Assembly (NCBI RefSeq): GCF_001723605.1
Contig: NZ_CP017111.1
Location: 62,001-126,000 of the forward strand
From: Sulfurospirillum halorespirans DSM 13726
Lineage (GTDB): Bacteria; Campylobacterota; Campylobacteria; Campylobacterales; Sulfurospirillaceae
Direction of reading: 5' to 3'
DNA length: 64,000 bases
Part shown: positions 25,536 to 37,269 of the stretch, piece by piece
How positions within the stretch are numbered: position 1 is the first letter of the stretch
Layout of the letters: each line of letters starts with the position of its first letter
Notes under the pieces: model-generated
The model's input: only the letters and a program-made list of their open reading frames with translations
What the model was told of the DNA's origin: nothing
Database searches by the model: none
Program-made: the position numbers and the translations under genes

Positions 25536-25818
25536 AAACAAGAGCAATCGTTAGTTTTTTGCCTAGAGCTTGGCTAGCTGAAATTAATGTTGTAAGTGTT
25601 AATGATTCGTTTGAGGGGCTTAATAATCGATCAACCGCAGCCCTGCTTGTGTGCATCATTTGTGCCAGTTTTGTTTTAGAAATTTTTTGAACTTTCATTT
25701 CTTGTTCTAATTGATAAGCAATGATTCTTTTAATAGCAGCATCATTCACTTCCTCATAGATACCTTCTTCTCTCAAAAATTCATCAAAATCACTTTTCAT
25801 ATTTGGTTGTAGTTTCAT
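25534..25818 (-). CDS. higA: HTH antitoxin (HigA/XRE family)
   Basis: A 94-residue protein with a central XRE HTH: K-I-S-K-T-K-L-A-Q-M-M-H-T-S-R-A-A-V-D-R-L-L, preceded by an N-terminal helical region (EEVNDAAIKRIIAYQLEQEM). It overlaps the toxin gene by 4 bases. Toxin-first order is characteristic of HigBA. It would neutralise the toxin and repress the pair through the operator near 26159-26176. Confidence 0.85.
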   Translation of the reverse strand: MKLQPNMKSDFDEFLREEGIYEEVNDAAIKRIIAYQLEQEMKVQKISKTKLAQMMHTSRAAVDRLLSPSNESLTLTTLISASQALGKKLTIALV

Positions 25819-26150
25819 TTTATATCCTTTAATCTACTTAAAGCTAAATCAAGATCGCTTTTTTCTGTCTTTTGCGTTTTTTTAATAAATGCATGCAGCA
25901 GTACCATGTATTCGTCGATAACAGCGAATATAACTCTTGCAATTCTTTTGTCTGATATATTGCTTCTCACTTCAAAAAGCTTTTTACCGAGACCCTTACA
26001 TGTAGGCATACCTATTGGCCATCCATACTCTACCGTTTTAATATCCTCACCAATGATTTTTCGATCATCTTTGGCAAGAGATAATAGCCATTCTCTAACG
26101 GGTTTATTTCCGTTACTTGTTTCATAAAATATAGAAGAGATCTTTTTCAT
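25815..26150 (-). CDS. higB: RelE/HigB-family toxin (phage Gp49-like)
   Basis: The start at 26150 is chosen because MKKISSIFYETSNGNKPVREWLLSL is the family's usual N-terminus. The 111-residue protein continues with F-E-V-R-S-N-I-S-D-K-R-I-A-R-V-I-F-A and L-L-H-A-F-I-K-K-T-Q-K-T, the common Gp49-like/HigB pattern, including the basic active-site surface of ribosome-dependent mRNases. It lies at the right edge of the island beside the tRNA cluster, where an addiction pair would stabilise the element. The promoter position implies a leaderless mRNA. Confidence 0.88.
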   Translation of the reverse strand: MKKISSIFYETSNGNKPVREWLLSLAKDDRKIIGEDIKTVEYGWPIGMPTCKGLGKKLFEVRSNISDKRIARVIFAVIDEYMVLLHAFIKKTQKTEKSDLDLALSRLKDIK

Positions 26151-26156
26151 AACGAA

Positions 26157-26186
26157 ATTGTACCAAAAATGATACATAAAGGTCAA
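26157..26186 (-). promoter_or_regulatory. promoter and operator of the toxin-antitoxin operon
   Basis: On the reverse strand: -35 TTGACC (26186-26181), 18-base spacer, -10 TACAAT (26162-26157). The start point would fall at about 26150, on the first base of the toxin ATG. A dyad TGTATCA-TTTT-TGGTACA (26176-26159; six of seven bases pair) covers the -10 and is the likely HigA operator. The remaining 26187-26351 shows no gene. Confidence 0.75.
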
Positions 26187-26351
26187 TAGTTTAATTAGCT
26201 ATTGGATGGATTGCAATAGATTTTTTAAGAGAAATATTGAATTGCCAAATTGGCTTTGTTGGAAATAGGTTGGAAAGAAGCTTTTTCGATTTTTCTTAAA
26301 TTGCTTTAGAATATCGATAAAATGGGAGTTTTGAAGGAATTTAAGGATTGG

Positions 26352-26439
26352 TGGCCGGGAGAGAGGGATTTGAACCCCCGGAGGTATAACCCTCAACGGT
26401 TTTCAAGACCGCCGCATTAAGCCGCTCTGCCATCTCCCG
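26352..26439 (-). tRNA. tRNA-Ser (anticodon TGA)
   Basis: Acceptor CGGGAGA pairs with TCTCCCG. The anticodon loop CTTGAAA gives TGA. There is a long variable arm, as expected for serine, the TTCAAAT T-loop and an encoded CCA. It is the last tRNA of the cluster and lies next to the island, so its 3' end is the natural integration-site candidate. Confidence 0.95.
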
Positions 26440-26473
26440 ACAGAAAATTTGTAGATGATACATAATACAAAGG

Positions 26474-26547
26474 TGGAGGCGACACCCGGATTTGAACCGG
26501 GGATCAAGGCTTTGCAGGCCCATGCCTTACCGCTTGGCTATATCGCC
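26474..26547 (-). tRNA. tRNA-Cys (anticodon GCA)
   Basis: GGCGATA pairs with TGTCGCC (one G-T pair). The anticodon loop CTGCAAA gives GCA. The discriminator base is T, as usual for cysteine tRNAs, followed by an encoded CCA. Length 74 bases. Confidence 0.95.
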
Positions 26548-26568
26548 ACCGTATTCTCTATATCGAGG

Positions 26569-26655
26569 TGGTGCCCGGAGCCGGATTTGAACCGGCACAC
26601 CCAAACGGGCGAGGGATTTTAAGTCCCTTGCGTCTACCAGTTTCGCCATCCGGGC
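26569..26655 (-). tRNA. tRNA-Leu (anticodon TAA)
   Basis: The acceptor arm begins GCCCGGA and pairs with TCCGGGC. The anticodon loop CTTAAAA gives TAA. There is a long variable arm, discriminator A and an encoded CCA. Confidence 0.95.
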
Positions 26656-26684
26656 AACGCGTTTCTTTTTAAGATTAAACTAAA

Positions 26685-26759
<75 letters not shown>

Positions 26760-26777
26760 ATCTAAAAAAGAGATGAG

Positions 26778-26806
26778 AGTATAGCAGTTTTTTTTCGCAA
26801 TGTAAA
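26778..26806 (-). promoter_or_regulatory. promoter of the tRNA operon
   Basis: Reverse strand -35 TTTACA (26806-26801), 17-base spacer, -10 TATACT (26783-26778), ending 19 bases before tRNA-Gly. Position and quality fit a strong stable-RNA promoter. Confidence 0.8.
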
Positions 26807-26853
26807 GTGCTATAGGCTAAATTCTTTACATGTAAGCTTTTTTAGAGCGGTTT

Positions 26854-26862
26854 TGCTATAAT
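26854..26862 (+). promoter_or_regulatory. extended -10 promoter of ilvD
   Basis: TGC-TATAAT is an extended -10 element (TATAAT at 26857-26862) 27 bases upstream of the ilvD start. No good -35 is seen; a TTACATGTAA palindrome occupies 26826-26835, where activators or the -35 would lie. Confidence 0.6.
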
Positions 26863-26888
26863 CTAATAAAATTTTTAAGGAATAATTG

Positions 26889-28568
26889 ATGCGTAGTGAT
26901 CAAGTCAAAAAAGGGTACAACAGAGCACCACACCGAAGTTTGTTTCGAGCAACAGGTCTAAAAGATGAAGATTTTAACAAACCATTCATTGGAGTCGCAA
27001 ACTCGTATATTGATATTATTCCTGGTCACTTTTTCTTACACGAATACGGACAAATCATCAAAGATGAGATTCGCAAGAACGGCTGTGTGCCATTTGAGTT
27101 CAATACCATTGGTGTCGATGATGGTATTGCCATGGGGCATGATGGTATGCTCTACTCGCTTCCAAGTCGTGAGTTGATCGCTAACTCTATCGAAACAATG
27201 ATGAACGCACATATGTTGGACGCGATGATTTGTATTCCTAACTGCGACAAGATAGTACCAGGTATGATTATGGGTGCGCTTCGTGTCAATGTTCCAACAG
27301 TATTTGTGAGCGGTGGACCAATGAAAAAAGGGTACACCAAAGAGGGAACACCGATTGACTTAACGACGGCTTTTGAAGCTGTTGGTAAGTTTGAGAAAGG
27401 CGATATGAGTGAAGCAGAGCTCACTGATATTGAGTGCAATGCGTGTCCAAGCGGAGGTTCATGTTCGGGTATGTTTACCGCCAATAGTATGAATACCTTG
27501 ATGGAAGCAATGGGAATTGCCCTTCCTGGTAACGGTACGATCCCAGCTTTAACACCTGAGCGTGAAGTGCTTTTACGCGCTGCTGCGAAACGTATTTGTG
27601 AGATTGCTATCGATGATCGCTTTAAACTTCGTAATATTTTGAATGAAAAAGCGGTTCGCAATGCCTTTGCTGTCGATATGGCAATGGGTGGAAGTTCTAA
27701 TACCGTACTTCATATGTTAGCCATTGCCAAAGAAGCAGGTGTTAATTTTGCGATCAAAGACATTAATGAGATCAGCAAGAATGTTTCGCATATCGCAAAA
27801 ATTGCTCCTTCGCTTTCAACGGTTCACATGGAAGACATCAATCGTGCGGGTGGTGTGAGCGCGGTTATGAAAGAGGTGAGTCGTCGTGATAATGGCATTT
27901 TACATTTGGATAATTTAACTGTAACGGGTGAAACGATTGGTGAGCGCATTGCCAATGCTGAGATCAAAGATACTACGATTATTCACACACTTGAAAATCC
28001 TTATTCAAAAGTGGGTGGGCTTGCGATCTTATTTGGCAATTTAGCCGAAGAAGGGTGTGTTATTAAAACGGCTGGTATTGTGGGTGGACGTCAATTCATT
28101 GGTAAAGCGGTCTGTTTCGACTCACAACAAGAAGCGCTTGCGGGCATCATGGGTGGAAAAGTAAACAAAGGAGATGTTGTTGTTATTCGCTATGAAGGCC
28201 CTCGTGGAGGGCCGGGTATGCAAGAGATGCTTGCTCCTACGAGTTTAATCATGGGAATGGGACTCGGTGCTGATGTGGCACTGATCACTGATGGGCGCTT
28301 TTCTGGAGCAACCAGAGGGCTTAGCATTGGTCACGTAAGCCCAGAGGCGGCTGAGGGGGGGCTTATCGGTCTTATTCAAGATGGCGATACCATACAGATC
28401 GATGTGGATGCCTATACGATTGAAGCGTTGATCGATGAAGATGAACTTGCACGTCGCAAAGCAGCCTTTAAACCCAAAGTAAAAACGATTCAAGGAAGTT
28501 GGTTGAAACAGTACCGACAACTCGTCACCAATGCAAGCAGCGGCGCTGTTTTAAAGACTGATGCGTAA
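26889..28568 (+). CDS. ilvD: dihydroxy-acid dehydratase
   Basis: A 559-residue enzyme of the IlvD/Edd family, third step of branched-chain amino-acid synthesis (2,3-dihydroxy acids to 2-keto acids). The cluster ligands are visible in [12 protein letters not shown] and [19 protein letters not shown]. The end carries the G-R-F-S-G-A-T-R-G and G-H-V-S-P-E-A motifs. ATG 26889 is preferred to TTG 26886, with AAGGA 7 bases upstream. The stop overlaps marC (TAATG), so both are co-expressed. Confidence 0.97.
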   Translation: MRSDQVKKGYNRAPHRSLFRATGLKDEDFNKPFIGVANSYIDIIPGHFFLHEYGQIIKDEIRKNGCVPFEFNTIGVDDGIAMGHDGMLYSLPSRELIANSIETMMNAHMLDAMICIPNCDKIVPGMIMGALRVNVPTVFVSGGPMKKGYTKEGTPIDLTTAFEAVGKFEKGDMSEAELTDIECNACPSGGSCSGMFTANSMNTLMEAMGIALPGNGTIPALTPEREVLLRAAAKRICEIAIDDRFKLRNILNEKAVRNAFAVDMAMGGSSNTVLHMLAIAKEAGVNFAIKDINEISKNVSHIAKIAPSLSTVHMEDINRAGGVSAVMKEVSRRDNGILHLDNLTVTGETIGERIANAEIKDTTIIHTLENPYSKVGGLAILFGNLAEEGCVIKTAGIVGGRQFIGKAVCFDSQQEALAGIMGGKVNKGDVVVIRYEGPRGGPGMQEMLAPTSLIMGMGLGADVALITDGRFSGATRGLSIGHVSPEAAEGGLIGLIQDGDTIQIDVDAYTIEALIDEDELARRKAAFKPKVKTIQGSWLKQYRQLVTNASSGAVLKTDA

Positions 28569-29206
28569 TGACTGAATTTTTTAATTTATTGCTCCAACAT
28601 ACCATCACGATGATGGCGATTGTGGATCCTTTAGGAGTGAGTGCGATTATGCTCTCACTTTTGCCTCAAAGTACAACCAAAGAGCATATCAATAAAATTG
28701 CAGCGAAAGCGACGATGACGATTATCGTGGCTTTCTTTGTGGTTTTACTTACAGGTAATTTCTTGCTCAATCTGTTTGGTATTGAAATCGATTCACTCAA
28801 AGTCATGGGTGGCATTATCTTACTTTTAACAGCGATCAAAATGGTGCAAGGCTCGATGGAGTCGAAAAATCAAACCGAAGAAGAGCGCGAAGAAGCGATT
28901 AAAAATGATGAATTTTCGGTGATTCCTTTGGGGGTTCCTATTACGTTTGGACCTGGTATTTTTGCAACGATCATCATTTTACGAGGGCATAGCGAAGGCG
29001 TTGCTTCGATTGTGGCACTTATTATTGCTTATCTGATTGTCGCGCTGAGTGTTTATCTTGCCTTTAAAAACAGCATTTACATTCGCCACTATCTTGGTAT
29101 TACGGGGCAAAAGATCGTGAGTCGTTTGATGGGACTCATTGTTGGAGCGATTGCAGTGCAGTTTATTGTGGGTGGTGTGAGTGTGCTAGCGAAACATTAC
29201 ATGTAA
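28568..29206 (+). CDS. marC: MarC family integral membrane protein
   Basis: A 212-residue protein of six hydrophobic segments with the MarC signatures VDPLG near the N-terminus, GGIILLLTAIKM in the middle and PLGVPITFGPG before the fourth segment. The family is widespread and its transport role is unclear; the old link with multiple antibiotic resistance was withdrawn. It starts within the ilvD stop. The gene ends inside a TTACATGTAA palindrome, whose last three bases are the stop codon. Confidence 0.92.
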   Translation: MTEFFNLLLQHTITMMAIVDPLGVSAIMLSLLPQSTTKEHINKIAAKATMTIIVAFFVVLLTGNFLLNLFGIEIDSLKVMGGIILLLTAIKMVQGSMESKNQTEEEREEAIKNDEFSVIPLGVPITFGPGIFATIIILRGHSEGVASIVALIIAYLIVALSVYLAFKNSIYIRHYLGITGQKIVSRLMGLIVGAIAVQFIVGGVSVLAKHYM

Positions 29207-29215
29207 GGATTTTTC

Positions 29216-29419
29216 ATGAACCAAGGTGGCTGGAGCTGTCCGCATGATGTGGAAGGGATGTGTGACATTATTCACAAAGAGTGTGATCCTGGAGATCGCG
29301 GGTGTGTTTTGTATGGAAAAGCAAAATTTTCCTGTGAAGATTCACCTTCTAATGAAGCCTTTGAAAAGCGCATGGAGCGCAAAATGCGTGAAATGTTAGG
29401 CGATGACACGAAAGCATAA
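29216..29419 (+). CDS. small cysteine-rich protein
   Basis: A 67-residue protein with six cysteines in the first 42 residues (S-C-P-H, M-C-D-I, E-C-D-P, G-C-V-L, F-S-C-E) and a charged helical C-terminus. The spacing suggests a metal-binding or iron-sulphur small protein. It lies 10 bases after marC, with AAGGA upstream, and is probably in the ilvD operon. It looks like a conserved protein of this bacterial class, but I cannot name a function. Confidence 0.7.
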   Translation: MNQGGWSCPHDVEGMCDIIHKECDPGDRGCVLYGKAKFSCEDSPSNEAFEKRMERKMREMLGDDTKA

Positions 29420-29504
29420 TAGATTTGGATTATTGTCAATAAAGAAGTGATTGTGGAGTCATTAGGCTCCACAATGTCGAGTTATATCTTTAAAATAGTG
29501 TTTA

Positions 29505-29609
29505 TTAAAATGATTGAGATTGTGCCAAATATACAAAACCTAGAGCAAATAAAACAGCGTTAAGAAGCGTCATAGCCAATCCAACTTTTGCAACGTTTAA
29601 CTTTTTCAT
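29505..29609 (-). CDS. single-membrane-span small protein, 34 aa
   Basis: A perfect AAGGAG site precedes ATG 29609. The product is MKKLNVAKVGLAMTLLNAVL then FALGFVYLAQSQSF: two lysines, one hydrophobic helix and a polar tail. A positive-inside anchor with a strong ribosome site is typical of real membrane microproteins. It stands in the 368-base gap 29420-29787, which is otherwise AT-rich with no other gene seen. Confidence 0.6.
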   Translation of the reverse strand: MKKLNVAKVGLAMTLLNAVLFALGFVYLAQSQSF

Positions 29610-29787
29610 CGTTGTAACTCCTTTTTTGTATTTTCGGAATTATATGTATATTAAACTTAAAACTAAGTAAATAAAATAAAAATAATTTCATGTATTGAAA
29701 ATTGGTAACCTTTCTACACTTCAGTTTGAATGAAAATAGCTTAATTAATCATATAAATTAAGCTATTTATAAGTATAATAGACGTAG

Positions 29788-31458
29788 TTACGCTTTGGGT
29801 TTGTAGCCTATTCTAAAGCCACCCCAATGGCGCCCTTTAATGTAGATGGGGATTGAAATATCGTGCATCACATCACCATTTTCCCGACGGTACGTTTGAA
29901 GTAGCACGCGCTTTTCATGGTTCGCACCTCTGACACCACTGTCGGTGAAGATGCGTTTGGAGCGGTTGCCAAAGAGATCTTTTTCATAATTGCCTGTAAG
30001 TGGAGCACGCGCGTTATGCGTGGAGATGTAGCCTGATGTGTGCATGGCGACCGCATAAAAAAGCGTTTGCGCATTCTCTTTCATTAACGTATCCACAATA
30101 TCGGGGAAGGTTTGGTCGGTAAACGCATCGTATGCGGTGGTGTATTTTTGAGGATTGGTATTGGGGATTGGCTTAAAACGGGTATCAAAAATGGCTTCAA
30201 GGGTGAGTTTTCCACTCTCAATGGCCTTTTCAAAAAGCGCTTCAACGCGCGTTTTGGCATTTAAACAACGCTGATACATTTTTTCATGGTATTCATCCAT
30301 CGCAAACGCACTGAGGTTTTCATGCGCTTCTTCAGATCCTAGGATGATCGCTTGCGTCTGCCCCGAGATAGCTTTCATCTCTTGCGTGCCCGATTCGAGC
30401 TGTTCACGCATTTTTAAGATCATCTCTTTAATGCCCAGCAACTGCTCGCTGTTATAATCTGAACTCTGTGCGATAGTTCCAATTTGGTGCTCAATCTTTT
30501 CTGCATTCCCAATAAAATGTTTAATCTCATCGCCCACATGTTGCACGGTATTGGCTGCACGTTCTATCTCGTGGCGCAGGGCTTCGATACTAGTGTAAAC
30601 TTCATTGGTATCGTGTTGAATCTGCTTTATAATGAGGGTGACTTCGCTGGTTGATTGGGAGGTGCGCTCTGCTAGATTGCGCACTTCATCGGCAACCACA
30701 GCAAAACCACGTCCATGCTCACCTGCACGTGCTGCTTCGATGGCGGCATTGAGCGCAAGCAGGTTGGTTTGATCGGCAATATCATCAATGACAGTCGTGA
30801 CATTTTGAATGGTGATGGATTTTTCTTTTAGATGATTTACTTTTAAAGAGGCATCGGCTGTTTGGGTATTAATAGTATTCATGCGAACAATAATATCGTT
30901 GAGCTCCGCAATGCTTTGTTGGCTCTCTTTCATGGAAAGTTTGGCAAACGAAGAGGCTTCTTGGGCGTTAGAACTGACTAAATGAACGTGTTCAAAAATG
31001 TTTTGAGTTGAGTTTGAAATTTCTGCGATGGAGTGTGCTTTTTCTTCAAGCTTCTTCGACATCGCATCAATCGAATACATCAGTTGCGCCGTCGCTATGG
31101 AGTTCTTGCCCGCACTTTGGGAGTAGTTCTCACTCAAATAGGTTAAGAGTGTCACAAGTGTATAGATTCTAGGAAAAAGTGTACTCAATAACGTGTTCTG
31201 TTCGGTTACATGTAAAAACTTTTTTTGGTAGCCCTCGCGCACGGTTTTATCTCTCGCATCAAATTGAGACAGGAGTTCTAGAGCATTGGAAAGAGGTTGA
31301 ATGATGATTTTAAAGAAGATACCTAGAAGAGCCCCCAAAGAGATCACTGCAAAGAGTGCAACCCAAAAAGGCTCTGCCACACGCCACGCCACAAGAAAAA
31401 GTGCGATGCCTAAGAGAATTATAACAGCGCTGATTTTAAGAAAGTAACGTTGAAGCAT
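29788..31458 (-). CDS. methyl-accepting chemotaxis protein with C-terminal cytoplasmic sensor
   Basis: A 556-residue receptor from ATG 31458 (AAGGGA upstream). Two membrane helices at about 8-26 and 31-50 are separated by only a few residues, so there is no periplasmic sensor. The signalling hairpin tip [19 protein letters not shown] is intact near 240, followed by [11 protein letters not shown]. The last 150 residues form a separate domain ([46 protein letters not shown]) known as a cytoplasmic sensory module at the end of some receptors. It would sense an intracellular signal. Confidence 0.9.
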   Translation of the reverse strand: MLQRYFLKISAVIILLGIALFLVAWRVAEPFWVALFAVISLGALLGIFFKIIIQPLSNALELLSQFDARDKTVREGYQKKFLHVTEQNTLLSTLFPRIYTLVTLLTYLSENYSQSAGKNSIATAQLMYSIDAMSKKLEEKAHSIAEISNSTQNIFEHVHLVSSNAQEASSFAKLSMKESQQSIAELNDIIVRMNTINTQTADASLKVNHLKEKSITIQNVTTVIDDIADQTNLLALNAAIEAARAGEHGRGFAVVADEVRNLAERTSQSTSEVTLIIKQIQHDTNEVYTSIEALRHEIERAANTVQHVGDEIKHFIGNAEKIEHQIGTIAQSSDYNSEQLLGIKEMILKMREQLESGTQEMKAISGQTQAIILGSEEAHENLSAFAMDEYHEKMYQRCLNAKTRVEALFEKAIESGKLTLEAIFDTRFKPIPNTNPQKYTTAYDAFTDQTFPDIVDTLMKENAQTLFYAVAMHTSGYISTHNARAPLTGNYEKDLFGNRSKRIFTDSGVRGANHEKRVLLQTYRRENGDVMHDISIPIYIKGRHWGGFRIGYKPKA

Positions 31459-31631
31459 AGTGTCCCTTGAAATAAAATGAAGATGTATGAGCGTAACATA
31501 TTTAAATGACAAAAGTATAAAAACACGTAAGCGTTGAAAAAAAATGGGTTTAAGTGTTTAGATTTGCTACTCATGAAAAAAAGAGCAAAATTAGGATAAA
31601 ATTGCACATTTAAAACCTCAGGAGCGATACA

Positions 31632-32501
31632 GTGTCGAGTATCTCAAAATATAGCAAAATTAATAGTTTAAAATCCGTCAAAAAATGCCTTTTCCCCGCC
31701 GCAGGTTATGGAACACGCTTTTTACCAGCCACCAAAGCGATGCCTAAAGAGATGTTACCGGTTCTTACCAAGCCTTTGATTCAGTACGGTGTTGAAGAAG
31801 CTGTGAGTGCAGGCATCGATACAATGGCGATTGTTACAGGTCGTGGTAAACGAGCGATTGAAGATCACTTTGATGTCAGTTATGAGTTGGAACACCAAAT
31901 CAAAGGCACCTCAAAAGAGAGTTACCTGACTGAAATTAGAAATTTGATTGATAATTGTACCTTTAGTTACACCAGACAAGTCGAGATGAAAGGTTTGGGT
32001 CATGCGATTCTCACTGGTAAAACACTTATTGGTGATGAGCCGTTTGCGGTTATTTTAGCCGATGACTTATGTGACAATAACGATGAAGACCCTGTGCTTA
32101 AACAGATGGTCGAAGTCTATGAAAAGTATCGCTGTTGTGTGGTTGCAATCGAAGAAGTACCAAAAGAAGAGACCAATAAATACGGTGTGATTGATGGCAA
32201 AATTGTTGATGGCAATGAGTCTGTGCTTCGTGTTTCAAACATGGTTGAAAAACCAGACCCAAAAGACGCGCCAACCAATTTAGCGATCATCGGTCGCTAC
32301 ATTTTAACCCCCGATATTTTTGATGTGATTGAAAATACCAAACCGGGAAAAGGTGGCGAAATTCAGATCACCGATGCACTTTTGGAACTGGCAAAACAAG
32401 GTAAAGTGATCGCGTATAAATTCCAAGGAAAACGATTTGACTGTGGCTCTATCGAGGGCTTTGTTGAAGCGACCAATTACTTCCACGATAAAGCAAAATA
32501 A
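31632..32501 (+). CDS. galU: UTP--glucose-1-phosphate uridylyltransferase
   Basis: A 289-residue enzyme making UDP-glucose for envelope polysaccharides. It starts at GTG 31632 after CAGGAG and has a 16-residue lead before the nucleotide site L-F-P-A-A-G-Y-G-T-R-F-L-P-A-T-K. A-M-P-K-E-M-L-P-V, G-L-G-H-A-I-L-T-G and the sugar site V-E-K-P follow. Full length. It has its own terminator downstream. Confidence 0.95.
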   Translation: MSSISKYSKINSLKSVKKCLFPAAGYGTRFLPATKAMPKEMLPVLTKPLIQYGVEEAVSAGIDTMAIVTGRGKRAIEDHFDVSYELEHQIKGTSKESYLTEIRNLIDNCTFSYTRQVEMKGLGHAILTGKTLIGDEPFAVILADDLCDNNDEDPVLKQMVEVYEKYRCCVVAIEEVPKEETNKYGVIDGKIVDGNESVLRVSNMVEKPDPKDAPTNLAIIGRYILTPDIFDVIENTKPGKGGEIQITDALLELAKQGKVIAYKFQGKRFDCGSIEGFVEATNYFHDKAK

Positions 32502-32523
32502 CGCTTTTTAATCTTTACATGTA

Positions 32524-32550
32524 AGCCTCTTGACCCCATAACAAGAGGCT
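32524..32550 (+). terminator. terminator after galU
   Basis: AGCCTCTTG and CAAGAGGCT form a perfect 9-bp stem with a 9-base loop, 22 bases after galU, followed by TT. A TTACATGTAA palindrome (32515-32524) abuts its left arm. Confidence 0.75.
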
Positions 32551-32629
32551 TTCCGCGCATAGTCACTTTTCTTCACCGCTTGGGAATAAACCCTTTATTA
32601 GCTTACATTCGTTATAATCAAGGCATTAA

Positions 32630-35867
<3,238 letters not shown>

Positions 35868-35876
35868 AAAAATGTA

Positions 35877-36536
35877 CTAAAACTCTCTTCCATCTTTAAC
35901 AGGTACAAAGAGGCAATCCCCGATTGTCTCTTTGCGTATGCCCTCTTCTGTTTTGATAAAACGGGTAATGATCTGTTTAGTACCTTTTTCAATGGGCGCA
36001 ACCAAAATCCCCCCTACTTTTAACTGTTCAAAGAGTCTTGGCGGCACTTCTGGCGTCGAAGCAGAAAAGAGGATACGATCGTAGGGAGCAAACTCTCTCC
36101 ACCCATTTTGCCCGTCGTCAAAACGCGTGTGAATGTTAGAAATTCCCAAGAGTTTAAAACGCTCACGCGCCTCTTTTAGTAGGCGTTCGATGCGTTCAAT
36201 CGTAAAAACTCTGCGGATAATTTTACTGAGAATAAGCGCTTGATAGCCACTGCCACAGCCGATCTCCAAAACACTGTCCGCACCTTTACATGTAAGCGCT
36301 TCGGTCATTTTAGCAACCGTCAGAGGCGAGCTGATCCATTGGTTCGCAGCCAAGGGCAGAGCGTCGAGTTTGTAAGCGTGCATGCTCATGCCTTGTGGCA
36401 CAAAAAGCTCACGCTCACTCTGGCAGAACGCGTCATACACGTTGGGGCTGATGGGACATATTTTGGCGATTTCATCTACCATTTTCTTGTGTTTTTGAAA
36501 ACTGATTTTCTCTTTAAAGTGAGCCGTTTGCGGCAT
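35877..36536 (-). CDS. pcm: protein-L-isoaspartate O-methyltransferase
   Basis: A 219-residue repair methyltransferase acting on damaged aspartyl residues. The S-adenosylmethionine site V-L-E-I-G-C-G-S-G-Y-Q-A is near residue 90, preceded by Q-W-I-S-S-P-L-T-V-A. It converges on recJ with 9 bases between, and overlaps the end of the nitrilase-family gene by 23 bases. Confidence 0.95.
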   Translation of the reverse strand: MPQTAHFKEKISFQKHKKMVDEIAKICPISPNVYDAFCQSERELFVPQGMSMHAYKLDALPLAANQWISSPLTVAKMTEALTCKGADSVLEIGCGSGYQALILSKIIRRVFTIERIERLLKEARERFKLLGISNIHTRFDDGQNGWREFAPYDRILFSASTPEVPPRLFEQLKVGGILVAPIEKGTKQIITRFIKTEEGIRKETIGDCLFVPVKDGREF

Positions 36537-37269
36537 TATGGTTTAATCCTATATCAAGGTATCGTCGCATTTTTTTGATCTCGTTCGTATCAAAAGAGTG
36601 CAGTATTACAGTAGCGCTATCATCGCTCGTTACCTCGCCAAATGGGGAGATAATCGCACTGCCTTTTGCCATACTCTCATCCGCTCCATTAGCACACAGC
36701 ACATAGGCTTGATTGGCAATGGCGAGTGCGGTCGTGAGTATCTCAAAGTGCTTTTTGCGAAGCGTGCCCCAGTAAGCAGGGACTAAAATAAGATCCGCCC
36801 CTTTGATCTGCTCCCAAAGCTTTGGGAAGCGAAGTTCAAAGCAGATAAGTACAGCAATTTTTATTCCATCCACGTCGATGATGCCAATCTCTTCAGGGTT
36901 TCCTGCTTGAAAATAGTGCTCTTCTTCGCCTAAGGGGAACAATGTTGCCTTTGCGCGCGAGAAAATAAGCGCTCCATGGTGAAACAGTTTGAAGTTATTT
37001 ACATAGTCAGTCTCTGTTTTTTCAATTAAAGTGAGCCCAAATGTTTTACATGTAGAAAGTTTTTCAAGTTTTGGAATAACCGAAGCCGAAAAGACTGCGG
37101 CTTCTTCCATCGCGTCGTAACTGTAAGCGCTTAAGCAGAGCTCCGGCGCTAACGCGATGCAATTATCAGGTGTTTGCTCAAGAAGTGTTTGCAACGTCGC
37201 AAAATTTTCCCCAAAGCTTCGTCCTTCATAGGCAAATTGTAAAGCGCAGAGCATCGGTTTAGAAGTCAT
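36514..37269 (-). CDS. carbon-nitrogen hydrolase (nitrilase superfamily)
   Basis: A 251-residue amidohydrolase with the Glu-Lys-Cys triad: A-P-E-L-C-L-S, K-A-T-L-F-P and A-V-L-I-C-F-E-L-R-F-P. The substrate is not evident; omega-amidase or deaminated-glutathione amidase activities are common in this branch. It overlaps nrdB (11 bases) and pcm (23 bases), so the three are one operon. Confidence 0.9.
   Translation of the reverse strand: MTSKPMLCALQFAYEGRSFGENFATLQTLLEQTPDNCIALAPELCLSAYSYDAMEEAAVFSASVIPKLEKLSTCKTFGLTLIEKTETDYVNNFKLFHHGALIFSRAKATLFPLGEEEHYFQAGNPEEIGIIDVDGIKIAVLICFELRFPKLWEQIKGADLILVPAYWGTLRKKHFEILTTALAIANQAYVLCANGADESMAKGSAIISPFGEVTSDDSATVILHSFDTNEIKKMRRYLDIGLNHNAANGSL

Noticed and set aside
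36240-36578. Plus-strand ORF opposite pcm
   Set aside because: It is antisense to a complete pcm reading frame, has no ribosome site and has a composition expected of a shadow frame.
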